A program made the position numbers and the translations under genes. From NCBI GenBank assembly GCA_947069175.1, contig CAMTDV010000018.1, forward strand, positions 46,450,869 to 46,514,868: a stretch of DNA of 64,000 nt, in the 5' to 3' direction. Source of the DNA: Scalesia atractyloides (lineage: Eukaryota > Streptophyta > Magnoliopsida > Asterales > Asteraceae). Shown piece after piece: positions 48,321 through 59,247 of this stretch (position 1 is its first letter; each line of letters opens with the position of its first letter). The notes under the pieces are model-generated. The model worked only from the letters and a program-made list of their open reading frames with translations. It ran no database searches and had not been told where the DNA came from.

Positions 48321-48947
48321 TCAGTCGTCTACGTCTCCATCCCCCAAGTCACTGTCGTTGCCGTCATCCTGCGCGACATTTCCAGCTTCTACAGCTGGGT
48401 CCTCCTCCGGATCCTCCTCTGGATCCTCCTCAGGGTCCTCTTCCGGATCCTCCTCTACCGGCACTGGAGGGGCCGGTGCTGGTGCAAGTGCTTGATTTTG
48501 CAGTTCCTGAATGTTCCAACTATTTTCCAGGACTCTGTCCTCAAGCCAGTCGGCTCTTATCTGCTCAGCACGCAGATCTCTGGCTATGGTGTTACGAGCT
48601 ATCTTACTCGTACGATGCTCTTCCTCGAGCGAGTCGGTTTTACCAGTAAGTTGTCGGATCATCCATCCTTGTGCTTGGATGGTTTCCTGCATTCTTTCTA
48701 TCTGTGCTTGTTGTTTATGTAATATGATTCTAAGTAGGTCAATTCCTACTTCTACAGGGTTAACCGGTTCAACCGGCACAGCAATGGTTGGGCGTGATGA
48801 CGACTCCTCCCCCAGAGCGAGCCTTTTCCTCGCAGCTGAGCGTGTCTCCACGCCATAAGATGGTATGGGTTCCACCATAGGTGCCTTTCCTGGCGCTCTT
48901 GGTGGCGTAGGTCTGTCGGATGATGATGACGATGAGGATGATGACAT
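48321..48947 (-). CDS. Extra ORF upstream of gag in G (208 aa, unknown function)
   Basis: Starts at an ATG about 190 bp downstream of the PBS and is intact. A poly-Ser N-terminus (residues 2-10) is followed by a Pro-rich part, a basic RSAARKRL (36-43) that could be a nuclear signal, a likely coiled coil (about 70-150, with IERMQETIQAQ and SLEEEHRT), and an Ala/Pro stretch. Near the end are five tandem EEDP units (about 165-184) and an acidic C-terminus (DDGNDSDLGDGDVDD). I see no enzyme motif. Its integrity in a young element argues for, but does not prove, a role. Additional ORFs before gag are known in some other gypsy groups; I do not know of a described one matching this. Chance openness of a low-complexity acidic repeat is the alternative. 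Confidence 0.7.
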   Translation of the reverse strand: MSSSSSSSSSDRPTPPRAPGKAPMVEPIPSYGVETRSAARKRLALGEESSSRPTIAVPVEPVNPVEVGIDLLRIILHKQQAQIERMQETIQAQGWMIRQLTGKTDSLEEEHRTSKIARNTIARDLRAEQIRADWLEDRVLENSWNIQELQNQALAPAPAPPVPVEEDPEEDPEEDPEEDPEEDPAVEAGNVAQDDGNDSDLGDGDVDD

Positions 48948-49135
48948 TGCCTGTTAGGTCGTGTAGTTAGTTACGAGTTGTTTTCATTTCTTATTATAGA
49001 TGCATAATCTACATATCACAGTTGTGGTATATTGCATAACAAGATATAAACGTTCTGTACCAAACTAAGTCTAGTGTCGTGAATTCAGCTATAGTTTAGG
49101 TCTACTTCTAATGCAAACCTGGTTCTCTATAGCTA
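48948..49135 (-). other. G untranslated leader
   Basis: About 190 bp between PBS and the upstream ORF, AT-rich, without notable structure that I can see. Confidence 0.6.
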
Positions 49136-49150
49136 GTGGCTCTGATACCA
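49136..49150 (-). other. Primer binding site of G (tRNA-iMet)
   Basis: Sense strand TGGTATCAGAGCCAC, three bases from the 5' LTR edge at 49154. It matches the complement of initiator tRNA-Met for at least 13 bases. Confidence 0.95.
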
Positions 49151-49153
49151 ATC

Positions 49154-52121
49154 TGTCACACCCTCAATTTCCACTTGCGGAGTTTTACCGTGAGGCGTGT
49201 GAACAAACCAGAATCTGAAACACTAGTACGTCGAACGACTCTATATGATTTGATAATACGTTTTCCAAAATCATTTGTTGTAGATTTTATATTGTCTAAA
49301 TTAGTTACCAATATTTAGCAGAAGCATTAGTTTTTAAAGTTTGAGCGGAAGCATAAATAAGTAGTGAAGCGGGCGCCAACACAAACGCCAAAACAAATGA
49401 AAAACCCCAAAACAATAATTATAAATAAGACTCGATAAAAGATGTCTTGTTCAATGCATGTGCGTGCACCTAGAGCTCCTAGCGTCCTGAGAAACATGTA
49501 AAGAAACAAGTGTCAACATTAAAGATGAGTGAGTTCACAGGTTTTAATAAATTCGTTTGTTCGGTTATAGTTTGTTTTCCCCGTTATCCCTAACCCGGGA
49601 TAACGAATTGGTTCCATTATTCCAACCCGGAATAATAAGTTGTTGCTTCCAATATTCCAAACCCAGAATATTAAGTTGTTGTTTCCAATATTCCAAACCC
49701 GGAATATTAAGTTGTTGTTTCCATTATTCCAAACCCGGAATAATAAGTTGATTCGTAATTAAGTTCAATGTTAACATATATAGGTAGCTAGCCTAAAGTT
49801 ATGTCACGTAAGTGTTCGCGATCGAAGCTGACTGTTGTGCCTCCGTTTTGCCAGGCCTATCACTGACCATGGCGAAGTTAGGCCGAATTATTCACCCGTT
49901 GACCATACCCGGTCGGCTAGCGCGACTAGCTCGGATGGGGCTTGTCGTGCCCAGTAGTACTACTTATAACTCCCCCGCTATTAAACCCAATACTAACGAT
50001 CCGAGAGATTGACGAGGACTTAAGTGATAAAGCTGCTTAGTGACCATAACATTACATTAACATTAACTTAGTTACCGAATAGTTATGTGAGGTTAAATTC
50101 GTATAACGTAAAGAGATTGAGTTTGAAAGTGTATACATGTTTCTCCCCCTGTTGTTTAAAAACCTGATAAAGTTAGGGGCCGTGAACTCACCTTTTGTTG
50201 CTCGGTTAGTGTAGCAAAGAAGTTGTAAAGGATGGGACCGCTAATTACGTCCTAACAAACCAATTGATTTCACGTCAGTGTGTGAACACACCAATACAAA
50301 TTCTACACTTAATTTACGCACAAAGTGATACACACAAACAACATATCTAACACTCAAACATGCATGCAAGTATCCTCATGTGAACCTAGTGATCAAAACA
50401 ACTTATCATAAACATAAACCAATCCATTCCACAATTTGGTGCACACAATCACAAGTTATCAAATTTCAGCTTAACACTCATAATTCAGCTGTTTTCTAGG
50501 ATTTTTATAAATTAGTTCCAATGTTCCCAAAATTCCAATATTTTTACAGTAGGTGACATTTATACTATAGAAATTTACATAAATTTTCCAAGTCCTAAAT
50601 CTTTACCAATTACCCATAAATATTAATACACTAGGCTGCAGTCAGATTTATCGCTCTCTGACTGCAGTCCGCGGAAGAATTTATTTAAAAATCACTGATC
50701 GTCCAATTAACAAAATTCCAGTTGGAGTTGCCCGGAAATTTCCATACCTAGTTGCTGTACAAAAATCATGACTCAACTCCCTACTGATTTTAAAATCCAA
50801 CTCGATAAACAACTAACAAAATTTCAGGATTTTCACAGCTTTAGTTACTGAACTTATTTGGCCCTTTAAAAATATCAAATGACTTCAGAAAATTATGAAT
50901 CCAGCGTCATTAGATTCCTTATTCAAATCTCTACGTTCTAGACATCAGAAAATCCGTTTTTCGACAACTAACGACCGAGTTACAGCCAGATGAAGTCGGC
51001 TGTAACTATTACTCAGCAATTGTTTTCAGCATACTATTACCACAACTTGCATAAACCGTTCCTATTGATCAACCTAAGCGAGCAAGAACCGATTTCTAAT
51101 CATAGATCACTACTAATAACTTATCCATGCAAACCCTAGTTCTTACTTCTAGTTTTTATAAACAAAACATACTTGCAAACTTATGATTTCCGAAAACAAT
51201 CATGCATATAAACACAATAAATCAGCCGATTACATTCAACACATATAATCCGAAACAAACTAATCACTTCATTCAAGCATATATATCCGAACATGATCTC
51301 GTAATCAAAGATAACCCTAACCTTGAATAACTAGGTAAACAAGCCGAGATTTGGACAAGAATGATCCGGCTGTTCCAACAAGATCACGACCGAAACTGAC
51401 AGGAACTGGAAGGAGAGGCTGCTCGTGATCAATCAGGGAGTGCAAGGATGCTGTTTTGTGATCGAATAGAGGTGAACAATGGTTGATCTTGCGACTGAAT
51501 GGAGGTGAACAATCGGCTGCTCGCGATCGGGAGATGATGATGGCGATGACTGCTGCTGCTGCGACCGAGAGGAAAGAAAAGAACAAGGAAAGAAGCTGTT
51601 TGCGATCACAAGGGGCGAGAACAAGGCTGCCAACGGCAGTTTTCTTTTAGGGTTTTGTAGTTTGTGAATGAAACATGCATGGTTAGTATATATAGGCAAA
51701 GAGGGAGATGAGGGTTACGGTTTGGATAAGCATTCGTGGCCGAGGAACTTGGGTTGGTTCGGTTTGGGTTTGGGCTTGATCTCGCGGCCAAGGACTTGGG
51801 TTGGTTTGGTTTGATCTTGCGGCCGAGTAGTTAGATTTTAAGGTTTAGGTTTGAGCTCGGTTTGGGTTTGATCCTTGTTCTCGGCCGAAGACTTGAGTTA
51901 AAGTTTAAAACTTTGTTAACTCCTAGAGTCACAAGGAATCAAAGTTGGTTCATGTCGCGGTTCGGTTCGGTTTGTGTACATATCTACCATAATTATTTAT
52001 AACTAAACAATCACACAAACACACATCACGTATTCATTAACTCGTACACGTTTAATACTTAGCATATACTTTATTCGACAAGTGTCGCGTTTAAGTTATC
52101 CGAAAAACCCGGGATGTCACA
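49154..52121 (-). repeat. 5' LTR of G (2968 bp)
   Basis: Near-identical partner of 40249-43215. Its hairpin repeat is at 49584-49750, where one centre has AACCCAG instead of AACCCGG, which breaks one stem pair. The TATA-like element on the sense strand is at 51694-51687 (CTATATATAC) and would serve as the promoter core of the element. Confidence 0.95.
51687..51694 (-). promoter_or_regulatory. Putative TATA box of G
   Basis: TATATATA in the 5' LTR, in sense orientation towards the upstream ORF. The two LTR copies differ by one base just beside it (GGTTAG versus GGTTAT). Confidence 0.5.
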
Positions 52122-52126
52122 TTGGT

Positions 52127-52528
52127 TGGCCCCCACCAAGTTTGGGCGAACTTGCATGAAATAGACAAGTTCGGGCGAGCTTGTGCTTAATTTCAATGAA
52201 AATCAGTCAAGTTCGGGCGATGAAAATTCATGAAAAACTTTGTCAAGTTCGGGCTAACTTGATGAAAAGTCTTGAAAAACCATGTTAAGTTCGGGCGAAC
52301 TTGGTCTCCCAAATCAGCCATTTTTCATATTTTTCGACCCAAAATCCTTATTTCTTCGAACTTCGAGATGATTTCACCATAGATCTGGTCGAAATTGGTT
52401 ATCTAACAATCCTATCCGTTTAATTTTGGATTTTTTGCGTGGATTGTAGGTTTATTTCATGATTTACGTCCAAAACCCCTCCTAATGTCCATAAATGTCC
52501 AAATTCATGAGCGTAGGTGATAACCGTA
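52127..52528 (-). promoter_or_regulatory. H leader, right part, with palindromes
   Basis: Palindrome copies start near 52137, 52166, 52208, 52244 and 52285, some incomplete (52208 lacks its right arm). With G removed, the whole H array runs at intervals of about 30-42 bp. 52320-52528 is AT-rich leader up to the PBS without further copies. Confidence 0.75.
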
Positions 52529-52540
52529 GCTCTGATACCA
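52529..52540 (-). other. Primer binding site of H (tRNA-iMet)
   Basis: Plus strand GCTCTGATACCA, that is TGGTATCAGAGC on the sense strand, two bases from the LTR edge at 52543. Confidence 0.95.
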
Positions 52541-52542
52541 AT

Positions 52543-52950
52543 TGAAGGTCCGTGATCACGCGGTTCTAGACGGAAGTTAGTGGATAAACGCAAACCAATT
52601 CAGTAGAATGTTATTATAGAAAGGAGTAGAAGTAGAATGCAGCCGAAGTGTTCATTCATACCGAAAAAGTATACATCTCTATAAGTCCAGCTGCCGGAGT
52701 TCCTGGTGAGAATCTGGCAGCACCTCCCCGTAGGGATGCCAAAAACTTAAATGACAAATGAACCCACACCACCTATTTATAGGGAAACATCAAGTTTGCT
52801 CCAAAATAGGCTATACTTAAAGTTCGGGCGAACTTGTCCTATGTAAGACAAGTTCGAGCTCGGTCGTGCGTTCAATTCTAACCTATACAATATTCAACAC
52901 ACGCTCTATCTAGCCTATTCGACAAGTGACGAACACCAGGTGCACCAACT
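52543..52950 (-). repeat. 5' LTR of H (408 bp)
   Basis: Matches the 3' LTR but lacks about 75-80 bp of the palindrome cluster: after AAGTTCGAGCT it jumps to CGGTCGTGCG. The terminal base is T instead of A (CACCAACT). A TATA-like TATTTATAG is at 52774-52782. Confidence 0.9.
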
Positions 52951-53706
52951 TGCCAGAGCCTCATTAACTGTCTTTGGCTCTATTTGAGAAATGAAACATG
53001 AGTAGTAGCAGTAGTTCTGAGTTGGTGTAACTCGAGTGTAGAAACAACCAAGTGCTTTATTGATTTGGTTTCGTGTACACACACAAGTTTGTAGTTCTCC
53101 TATGATATTCGTTGAAGGATGGTAAAAATATGATCGCGGCATTTCTTCTGTTGGAACATCAACTGAGCTTTGCTGATTTGAAACAATCAGATCACTGTTC
53201 ACATCAACATTAGGAGTACTTGATGAAGCTTCATTCTGATTTCTCGGACTAGCAGATTGATTCAACAAGTTAGATATCTGCTCAACTTCTTCATCTGATG
53301 AAGTTTCATCATCAGCATCAAATGTTGGTGCTTCATCTGAATCTGAATTCTGATTCTGAGGCGTACTGGGCATTGTTGTGTTTTCTTGTTCATTAGAAGC
53401 ATTTACTGGAAGTGTAGCAAGTGTTACTTATGCTTTAGAAGTATTTTCAACTTGAACACCACTGCTATTGCTTAGACCTGCTCCGGAAGATGAAGAATCA
53501 AACCACAATTGGTCTAATGATTTGATCTTGATTCGCTGACTGGTGAAGATAATATAACGCTGCAACTTCTTTGTCAGATGGTTCTTCCGCAAGTCGAATG
53601 ACTTCCAAAGGTCTTGGTAGTTAAACAGCCACACGTCACCTCTCCTTTGAATAGGATCCGTATAGTTGAAACAATCCACGTGTTTTGCTTCAATAACCTT
53701 TCTCAA
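52951..53706 (-). pseudogene. E integrase-RT linker and RT start, right of insertion H
   Basis: 53706-53428 holds the end of integrase (HVDCFNYTDPIQRRGDVWLF) and 53373-52951 an acidic linker (SDSDEAPTFDADDETSSDEE) then SQIEPKTVNEALA, which continues as DENWV on the left side of H. A frame break lies between the two pieces. Confidence 0.85.
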
Positions 53707-53757
53707 CGAAGGAACATATACCCTTCTTAACGGACTCGCATATCTGATAAAGAAACC

Positions 53758-54540
53758 TTAAAGAGTTTTAGCTCCGAATTTGCCATCTTGATCGATTACA
53801 GTGCATGGCGCACCAGATGGTTCTAAAAATTTCAAATTTGGATTCCATCGGTTTATCATCTCAAAACATGTTTTCTTTGTTGGTTTGATAGTGAGAACTC
53901 TGTTTAGCGTGTAGCAAGCCGTAGCAACCGCTTCACTCCAGAACCTGACTAGAAGTTTAGAATCTGCAAGCAAGGTTCTCGTAGTTTCAATCAAAGTGCT
54001 GTTCTTCCGTTCAGCAACACCGTTTTGCTGTGGAGTATAGGGAGCACTAAACTCGTGCAAAATCCCTTTTGTGTTGTAGAATTCCTTCATTTTGTTATTC
54101 TTAAACTCTGTGCCGCTGTCACTTCTAATGCGCCTGACCGACAGATGATAAGGATTCTCGAGTTTCTTAAACAAAATCACCAAGTTCTTGAACGTTTCGT
54201 CTTTTGATTCCTTAAAGAATACCCACGAATATCTCGAATAGTCATCTGTCACGACCAAGCAATATAAGTCTCCTGAGATGCTTCGAACATTTACAGGACC
54301 AAATAAATCCACGTGGAGACGTTCTAATGGCAACTTGATTGAGTTCAGAATTTTCTTCGAATGAGATTTCTTGATCTGCTTTCCCTTTTTACATTCTAAG
54401 CAGTGATCAGACATATGAAAGCTCCAAAGATTTACACCCTCAACAAGATCATTATGAACCAAGTAATTCATTTTTCTTAAATGAATATGCCCCATCTTAC
54501 GATGCCAAAGAATAGAATCCTTTTCAGTAGCCTTTGTCAC
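53758..54540 (-). pseudogene. E integrase core (open 260 codons)
   Basis: Zinc-binding WHRKMGHIH ... CLECKKGKQ, catalytic LHVDLFGPVN, RSDSGTEF and NGVAERKNSTL are all present in one frame, so the catalytic triad is complete. The frame is lost at both ends (towards protease and at 53758), so it cannot be made from the polyprotein as it stands. Confidence 0.88.
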
Positions 54541-54954
54541 AAAACATTGCGCTAATTTTGATGAAGTGGTAGCGACGCCTATATCAAGAACATATGATCA
54601 TTCTCTCGAGGTGCTCACATCAGAATCCACATATCTGGTATTTTGAATCCCGGCTTCAAGATAATACACTCTTTGTCATTGAAATGCACTGTGAACTTCT
54701 TGTCACAAATCTGCGATATGCTCAGAAGATTATTTTCCAACCCAGCAATATTAATTCACGCGATCAAATGAAACGACGCCATTGAAGAGTTTTCCCTCGG
54801 CGACTATCCTTCCACCTTGGTTACCCGCAAATCCAACATATCCACCATTGATAGCTTTTATGTCGAATAGCAATGCTTTCATTCCCGTCATATGCCTGAA
54901 CGCTCCACTATCCAAAATCCACTTAGAAAGTACGGATCTCTGGAGCCCCTGCAC
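54541..54954 (-). pseudogene. E protease and pre-integrase region
   Basis: 54954-54751 begins LQRSVLSKWILDSGAFRHMTG with the active site DSGA and ends in DRVN, where an indel changes frame. 54750-54541 aligns with the C1 pre-integrase sequence. Confidence 0.85.
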
Positions 54955-57068
54955 ATTTCAACAATCTATTTAAAAAGCGAGACCCAAGCCTTTTTGGTCT
55001 TGGGTTGATTTAAATAACCATCGTCAAAATCAAACTCACACTCATCAGCATAATCGAATCCACACTCATCTACATAATCAAATTCACATTCATCATCTGG
55101 ATTTTCTATGATGTTTATGTTTGAAACTTTACTGTCTTTTATCTTTTGAATTGTTACCACTTGTAGTTTTGACATTTTCAGATGTGGTTTCAATTATGAT
55201 TTCAGATTTTGATTCTTTCATGCTATCACTAGTCTTAACAAGCTCAGACTTAGTGATCTCAGATGTTGTTGACCGTTTCTTTGCAATCCAGGCTTGAGAT
55301 TTTATGTTAGCCTTCTTGATGTAAAACTTGTTTTCATTAGCTTTTGAAGATTCACCTTTTTTGAAATTTGAAAATTCTCAAATTTCTTTTCAAAAACTTG
55401 TTTCATTTCATCTTTGTTAACATTTCTTTTTAGAATTCTTATTTGCCCAAACTCTGGTTGCTTTGGTTTCACAACATTTGAACTTTCTTTCCTTTGTAGA
55501 TAAGCCTGCTTTGATGTCGAGCATTGGCGTGCAATATGACCAATTTCATTGCACTTGAAACAAGTCCGAGAATCATGTGGATGTCCTTTAGTGGGTTTTA
55601 CACCACTTGTTTTGGCACCACTTGCACTTTTGGCTTTATCTCGAAGTTCTTTCCGTTTCTTGAACTCATCGTTTGATTGTTTCCTGATCAAACTTTCCTC
55701 ATGAACCGTGTTCGTCCCATATACAAAATTCATGTTTTTATTCTTGTATTCATTAAATGGTGACACTTTCTTTTTAGGTTCATCTGATTCCTCTAATCCC
55801 AACCCAGCTTTCCGGTTTTCCGGATGATCACCACCATTCCTTCGGTTGTTGTTTCTTTTAGGTTTGGAATAAAATTTCTTTTCATTGATTACCAGATCAT
55901 CTGATGTGACTTCCACGAGTGTAAAGAATTTGTCTAACAATTCTTCCTTCACGTTCGGAATCTGAAAACTGTCATCAAAGTATAATCTATCAGATTCCTT
56001 AATCTTGTACATGCCAACATTAGGATCATCACATAGATCATTCTCCGATGATGTATCGTCATCTTCGGACTGTGAAACAGAATTATTTGAACTCGAGTCA
56101 GCGCTTTTAAAGCTGCCTTCATAAGAATCATTCAAAACATTTTCAACAATCTTTTTAACCAAAGCATTGTCATCATCTGTTTTCGTATAGATTACATCAA
56201 TGTTCTCTGGCAACTCAGTTTTCTTTTTAGATAACAACTCAATGTTGAGTGCCTTATCCATCCCATCAGCATATTTGCGACAGTGTTTCTCGCATAGGGG
56301 TGGAGGAACATTGCTGTATTCTTTACCAATTTTCTTTTTAGGTTTCTACTCCGATGAAATTGTCGGAAGGATGTGATCAATGACATATGCGTTACAGGTG
56401 TAACTTCTCAAAAGTTGTTGAACACGCTCTGTTTCAATTTTCATGTCCTGGAATTGTTGCTTAGTTTCAGTAATGGTGTTAATATAGATATTAATCGCTT
56501 TTTGCTTATCCATTACTGTTCCATTTAACATCCTTATTATATCATGTTGTTCGATATTATTTCTATCAAACCTTCCATAATCATTTTTCATTTTATCATA
56601 CGCTTTCTTCATTGTGCGATAATCGTATTTCAAAAGTTCATTATGCACATTGTTTTCAGCGATGATCTTTGATTTTTTGGCACATTCAGAACATGGTTTG
56701 ATACATTTTGTACAAGGTTTCTCAACCTCTACAACTTGTACTTTGACAACTTCATTTACCTCTAGACCTACCTTGGTTAGATTTGCCATCAAGGCTTTGT
56801 CGGCAATATCCTTGAGGTTTTCGGCATTCACTTCTTGAGTAACATCAATGACTACTTCATCAGTAGATTTATTCTCAGGAACTTGTTCCTGAGAACTTCC
56901 ATCAAAATGTCCAGCAAAATTTTCACAAGAGTTAGGAGATAAAATTCCTTGCTTCTGCATGTGGATATACTCCTCTTCTTCACGTTGTCGTTGCAGATAT
57001 TGTTCCAGCAGAATAATCTCCATAGCCGCTGCTTCTTCTATAGATGTATCTTCAACAATTTCAGCCAT
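54955..57068 (-). pseudogene. E Gag C-terminal half: coiled coil, acidic part and CCHC knuckle
   Basis: 57068-56346 holds the Cys-rich CTKCIKPCSECAKK and the coiled coil ending YVIDHILP. 56261-55302 has an acidic Ser/Asp stretch (SEDDDTSSENDLCDDPN) and an intact knuckle CFKCNEIGHIARQC (around 55550). 55193-54966 contains three tandem copies of a DYADECEFD-like unit just before the protease. Frames change at 56346/56261 and after 55302. Confidence 0.82.
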
Positions 57069-58592
57069 TAATGCAACTCCGGTTTTTTACCGATATAAGA
57101 ATTCCAGTCGAAACCATCTTCTTCGTTTGATGCCAGCTTAGCTTTCTCAGTGTTGCTACTGTTTGGTTTCTCTTGGATTTCAACCTGAGTCTTCTTCAGA
57201 AAGGCTTGCACTGAAGTGACTTCTTGTAATACTCGTTGCCTCCTCCGAATGGACTTTGATTTCCCATTGCTTCAGGTTTTTTAAAATCTCTCTTAAAATG
57301 TCCCTTTTGGCAACATCTGAAGCACGTCAATTTTGTCTTGTTGAAACCTAGTTTATTGCTAGAATTTCCGATGTCTTGGCCTGTTAACGCAACAAACTTG
57401 GTAACCCTTCGGATAATCGAAGCTAAACTCCACTTAATATCCATCAACTCGAGTTCTTCTTCATTCACTTGGTCATATCTTCTGTCGTCATTTCGGAATT
57501 TCAAATTTTACCGGCTACAAGACTTTCGTATGACTCCAGAACAGTGGCAAGAAGCGACACATGCTGTTTAGCGACTTGTTCCGAAACAAAATTGTTCAAA
57601 TTCACTGCGATGTTGCACTTGTATACATTCGAATCATAATTTGTTTGTTGATTCTGATTTGCTTGACTTTGATAAGATGAATTTGAACCAGTGCTTGAAA
57701 ACGAACTTTGTGGACTCTAATCATAATGAGGCTGTGATTGGTTCTGATTCTGTGGAGAATTGTTCGAAGAGTTTAAACTTGCATTGAATGCTGTCTGAAT
57801 CTTTGGACTTGAAATGTTATCTTGCATTCCATTCTTGTATTACAAACCAACGTCTTGAACAACATTAGCGTTCTTTGTCTTTGCAATCTTCAGGAGTTCT
57901 ATTTCATGGCCTTCAAGTTTATCAATAAATGTTGACAGCTTGAAGAATTCCCACTTTTCACTTTCCTTCAGAACCATCAGATACGTAGTCCACTCTCCAT
58001 CTGGTAGTGCGCCAGCAAGCTTGTCGATGTATTCTTGTTCCATCTTCTCGAGACCGTGTCTTCGCATTTGGACTTTAAGATGACAAAAACGCTCAATCAT
58101 TTGCTTAATAGTCTCATTCTTCAACATAGTAAAGATCTCAAACTCTTTCAAAATAATAGCTTTCTTTCTCTTTATCATCTCCACACTTCCTTGATACTTC
58201 TTTTGAAGCGATAGCCAGAGTTCTCTTGCAGTTGTATATTCAGGCAGTAAGACCAGAATATCTTCTTTGACAGATTGAATGATGAGACTTATCATCTTCT
58301 TTTCAGCAATGTATTCGTCTTTCTGTACCGTCGTGTAATTGTACTTTTCCAACACTTGCTGGTGTTCATCCACTGGAACAGTGTAACCTCTTTCAATCGA
58401 CACCCAGCCTGCAAAGTGCATGGCTTGAACCCAATATGTAAATTTCTCTCTCCATGCTTCATACTCCTCCATGCTCATTAGCTTGGGCGGTTTAACAGTC
58501 ATGCCCGTTTCATTATCAAGATTGACTTGATGGATCACGTTCGCATTTGACGAACTGGCTCTGGACATAAATGCTCTTTGAATATCATCCAT
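57069..58592 (-). pseudogene. E Gag N-terminal half, one nonsense in the core region
   Basis: ATG at 58592 (protein MDDIQRAFMSRAS). The Gag core is open to 57840 (251 codons) with PKLMSMEEYEAWREKFTYW, MIERFCHLKVQMRRHGLEK and GALPDGEWTTYLMVLKE. It ends where a Tyr codon has become TAA. 57504-57196 resumes with a knuckle CFRCCQKGHFKRDF whose last Cys is Phe. Confidence 0.85.
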
Positions 58593-59233
58593 TGTGAATA
58601 ACGAGATGTGTACACTGAAAACACCTGAAAACTTTGAAAACAATTAGTTCAACTACAAGTTCGGTCGAACTTGCAGCACAAATGAAGAATTCTTGAAAAT
58701 TTATCACAAGTTCGGTCGAACTTGTGATTTCAAATTTGAAAAATATCCCTTGAACTTCGGTCGAACTTGTGAAAAGAGATTTGATAACAATCTTGTAAGT
58801 TCGGGCGAACTTACCTAGAATTTTCTTGATATTATCCAAGTTCGGTCGTACTTGATATAAAATAAATGAAAAATTAGTAACTTCGAGCGAACTTAACCAA
58901 AATTCCTCAAAAACAGCTATAGTTCGATCGAACTTGATAGAAATTCACCTGAAAAATGACTTTCTAACACAAGTTCGGTCGAACTTAGATAAACAAGTTC
59001 GATGGAAAAGTTTTGCAAAACATGGTTTTTTCAAAAATTTGACATCAATTTGGTTGAATTTGGTCTTCAATCTTTCAAGGGTTTATCTTTGTTGTATTTT
59101 ACATGATATATTCAAAATTGAAAAGATTTTGATCGTGAATTCTTCATTTTTGATGAAAAAGTTAAGAAAAATAGAAGAATGGAGATGAAATAGAAGTGTT
59201 CTTGTCTTGATACTATCAAATCAGGCTGTTCTA
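58593..59233 (-). promoter_or_regulatory. E gag leader with palindrome array
   Basis: Palindrome copies start at 58656, 58707, 58752, 58795, 58837, 58878, 58919, 58970 and a half copy at 58995, at intervals of 51, 45, 43, 42, 41, 41, 51 and 25 bp. This is nearly the interval series of C1. Before gag, the sense strand reads CTAATTGTTTTC ... GTTTTCAG, like a branch point and splice acceptor. 59000-59233 is AT-rich leader up to the PBS. Confidence 0.78.
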
Positions 59234-59245
59234 GCTTTGATACCA
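59234..59245 (-). other. Primer binding site of E
   Basis: Sense strand TGGTATCAAAGC, one mismatch to the canonical initiator tRNA-Met site, two bases from the LTR edge. Confidence 0.92.
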
Positions 59246-59247
59246 CT

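Larger units (their letters stand above)
40249..52121 (-). mobile_element. Ty3/gypsy chromovirus G (Tekay/Del-like), intact and young
   Basis: The element is 11.9 kb with LTRs of 2967 and 2968 bp and a perfect TSD TTGGT (40244-40248 and 52122-52126). It has a 13-15 base tRNA-Met PBS, a PPT, one uninterrupted gag-pol ORF and an extra ORF upstream of gag. By eye the LTRs differ at about 28 positions including one indel (about 1%), which implies a recent insertion. All hallmarks of an autonomous element are present. Confidence 0.96.
38269..52950 (-). mobile_element. Small non-autonomous copia-like element H, hosts G
   Basis: LTRs at 38269-38747 and 52543-52950 are flanked by a perfect TSD TGCCA (38264-38268 and 52951-52955). 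A canonical tRNA-Met PBS lies at the right and PPTs at the left. Without G it is about 2.8 kb: two LTRs, a palindrome leader and about 1.5 kb with no gag or pol. It resembles TRIM/SMART or short LARD-type derivatives and presumably relies on a related autonomous copia. The LTR ends (CACCAACA) and palindromes tie it to D and E, but the LTR body is different. Confidence 0.88.
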
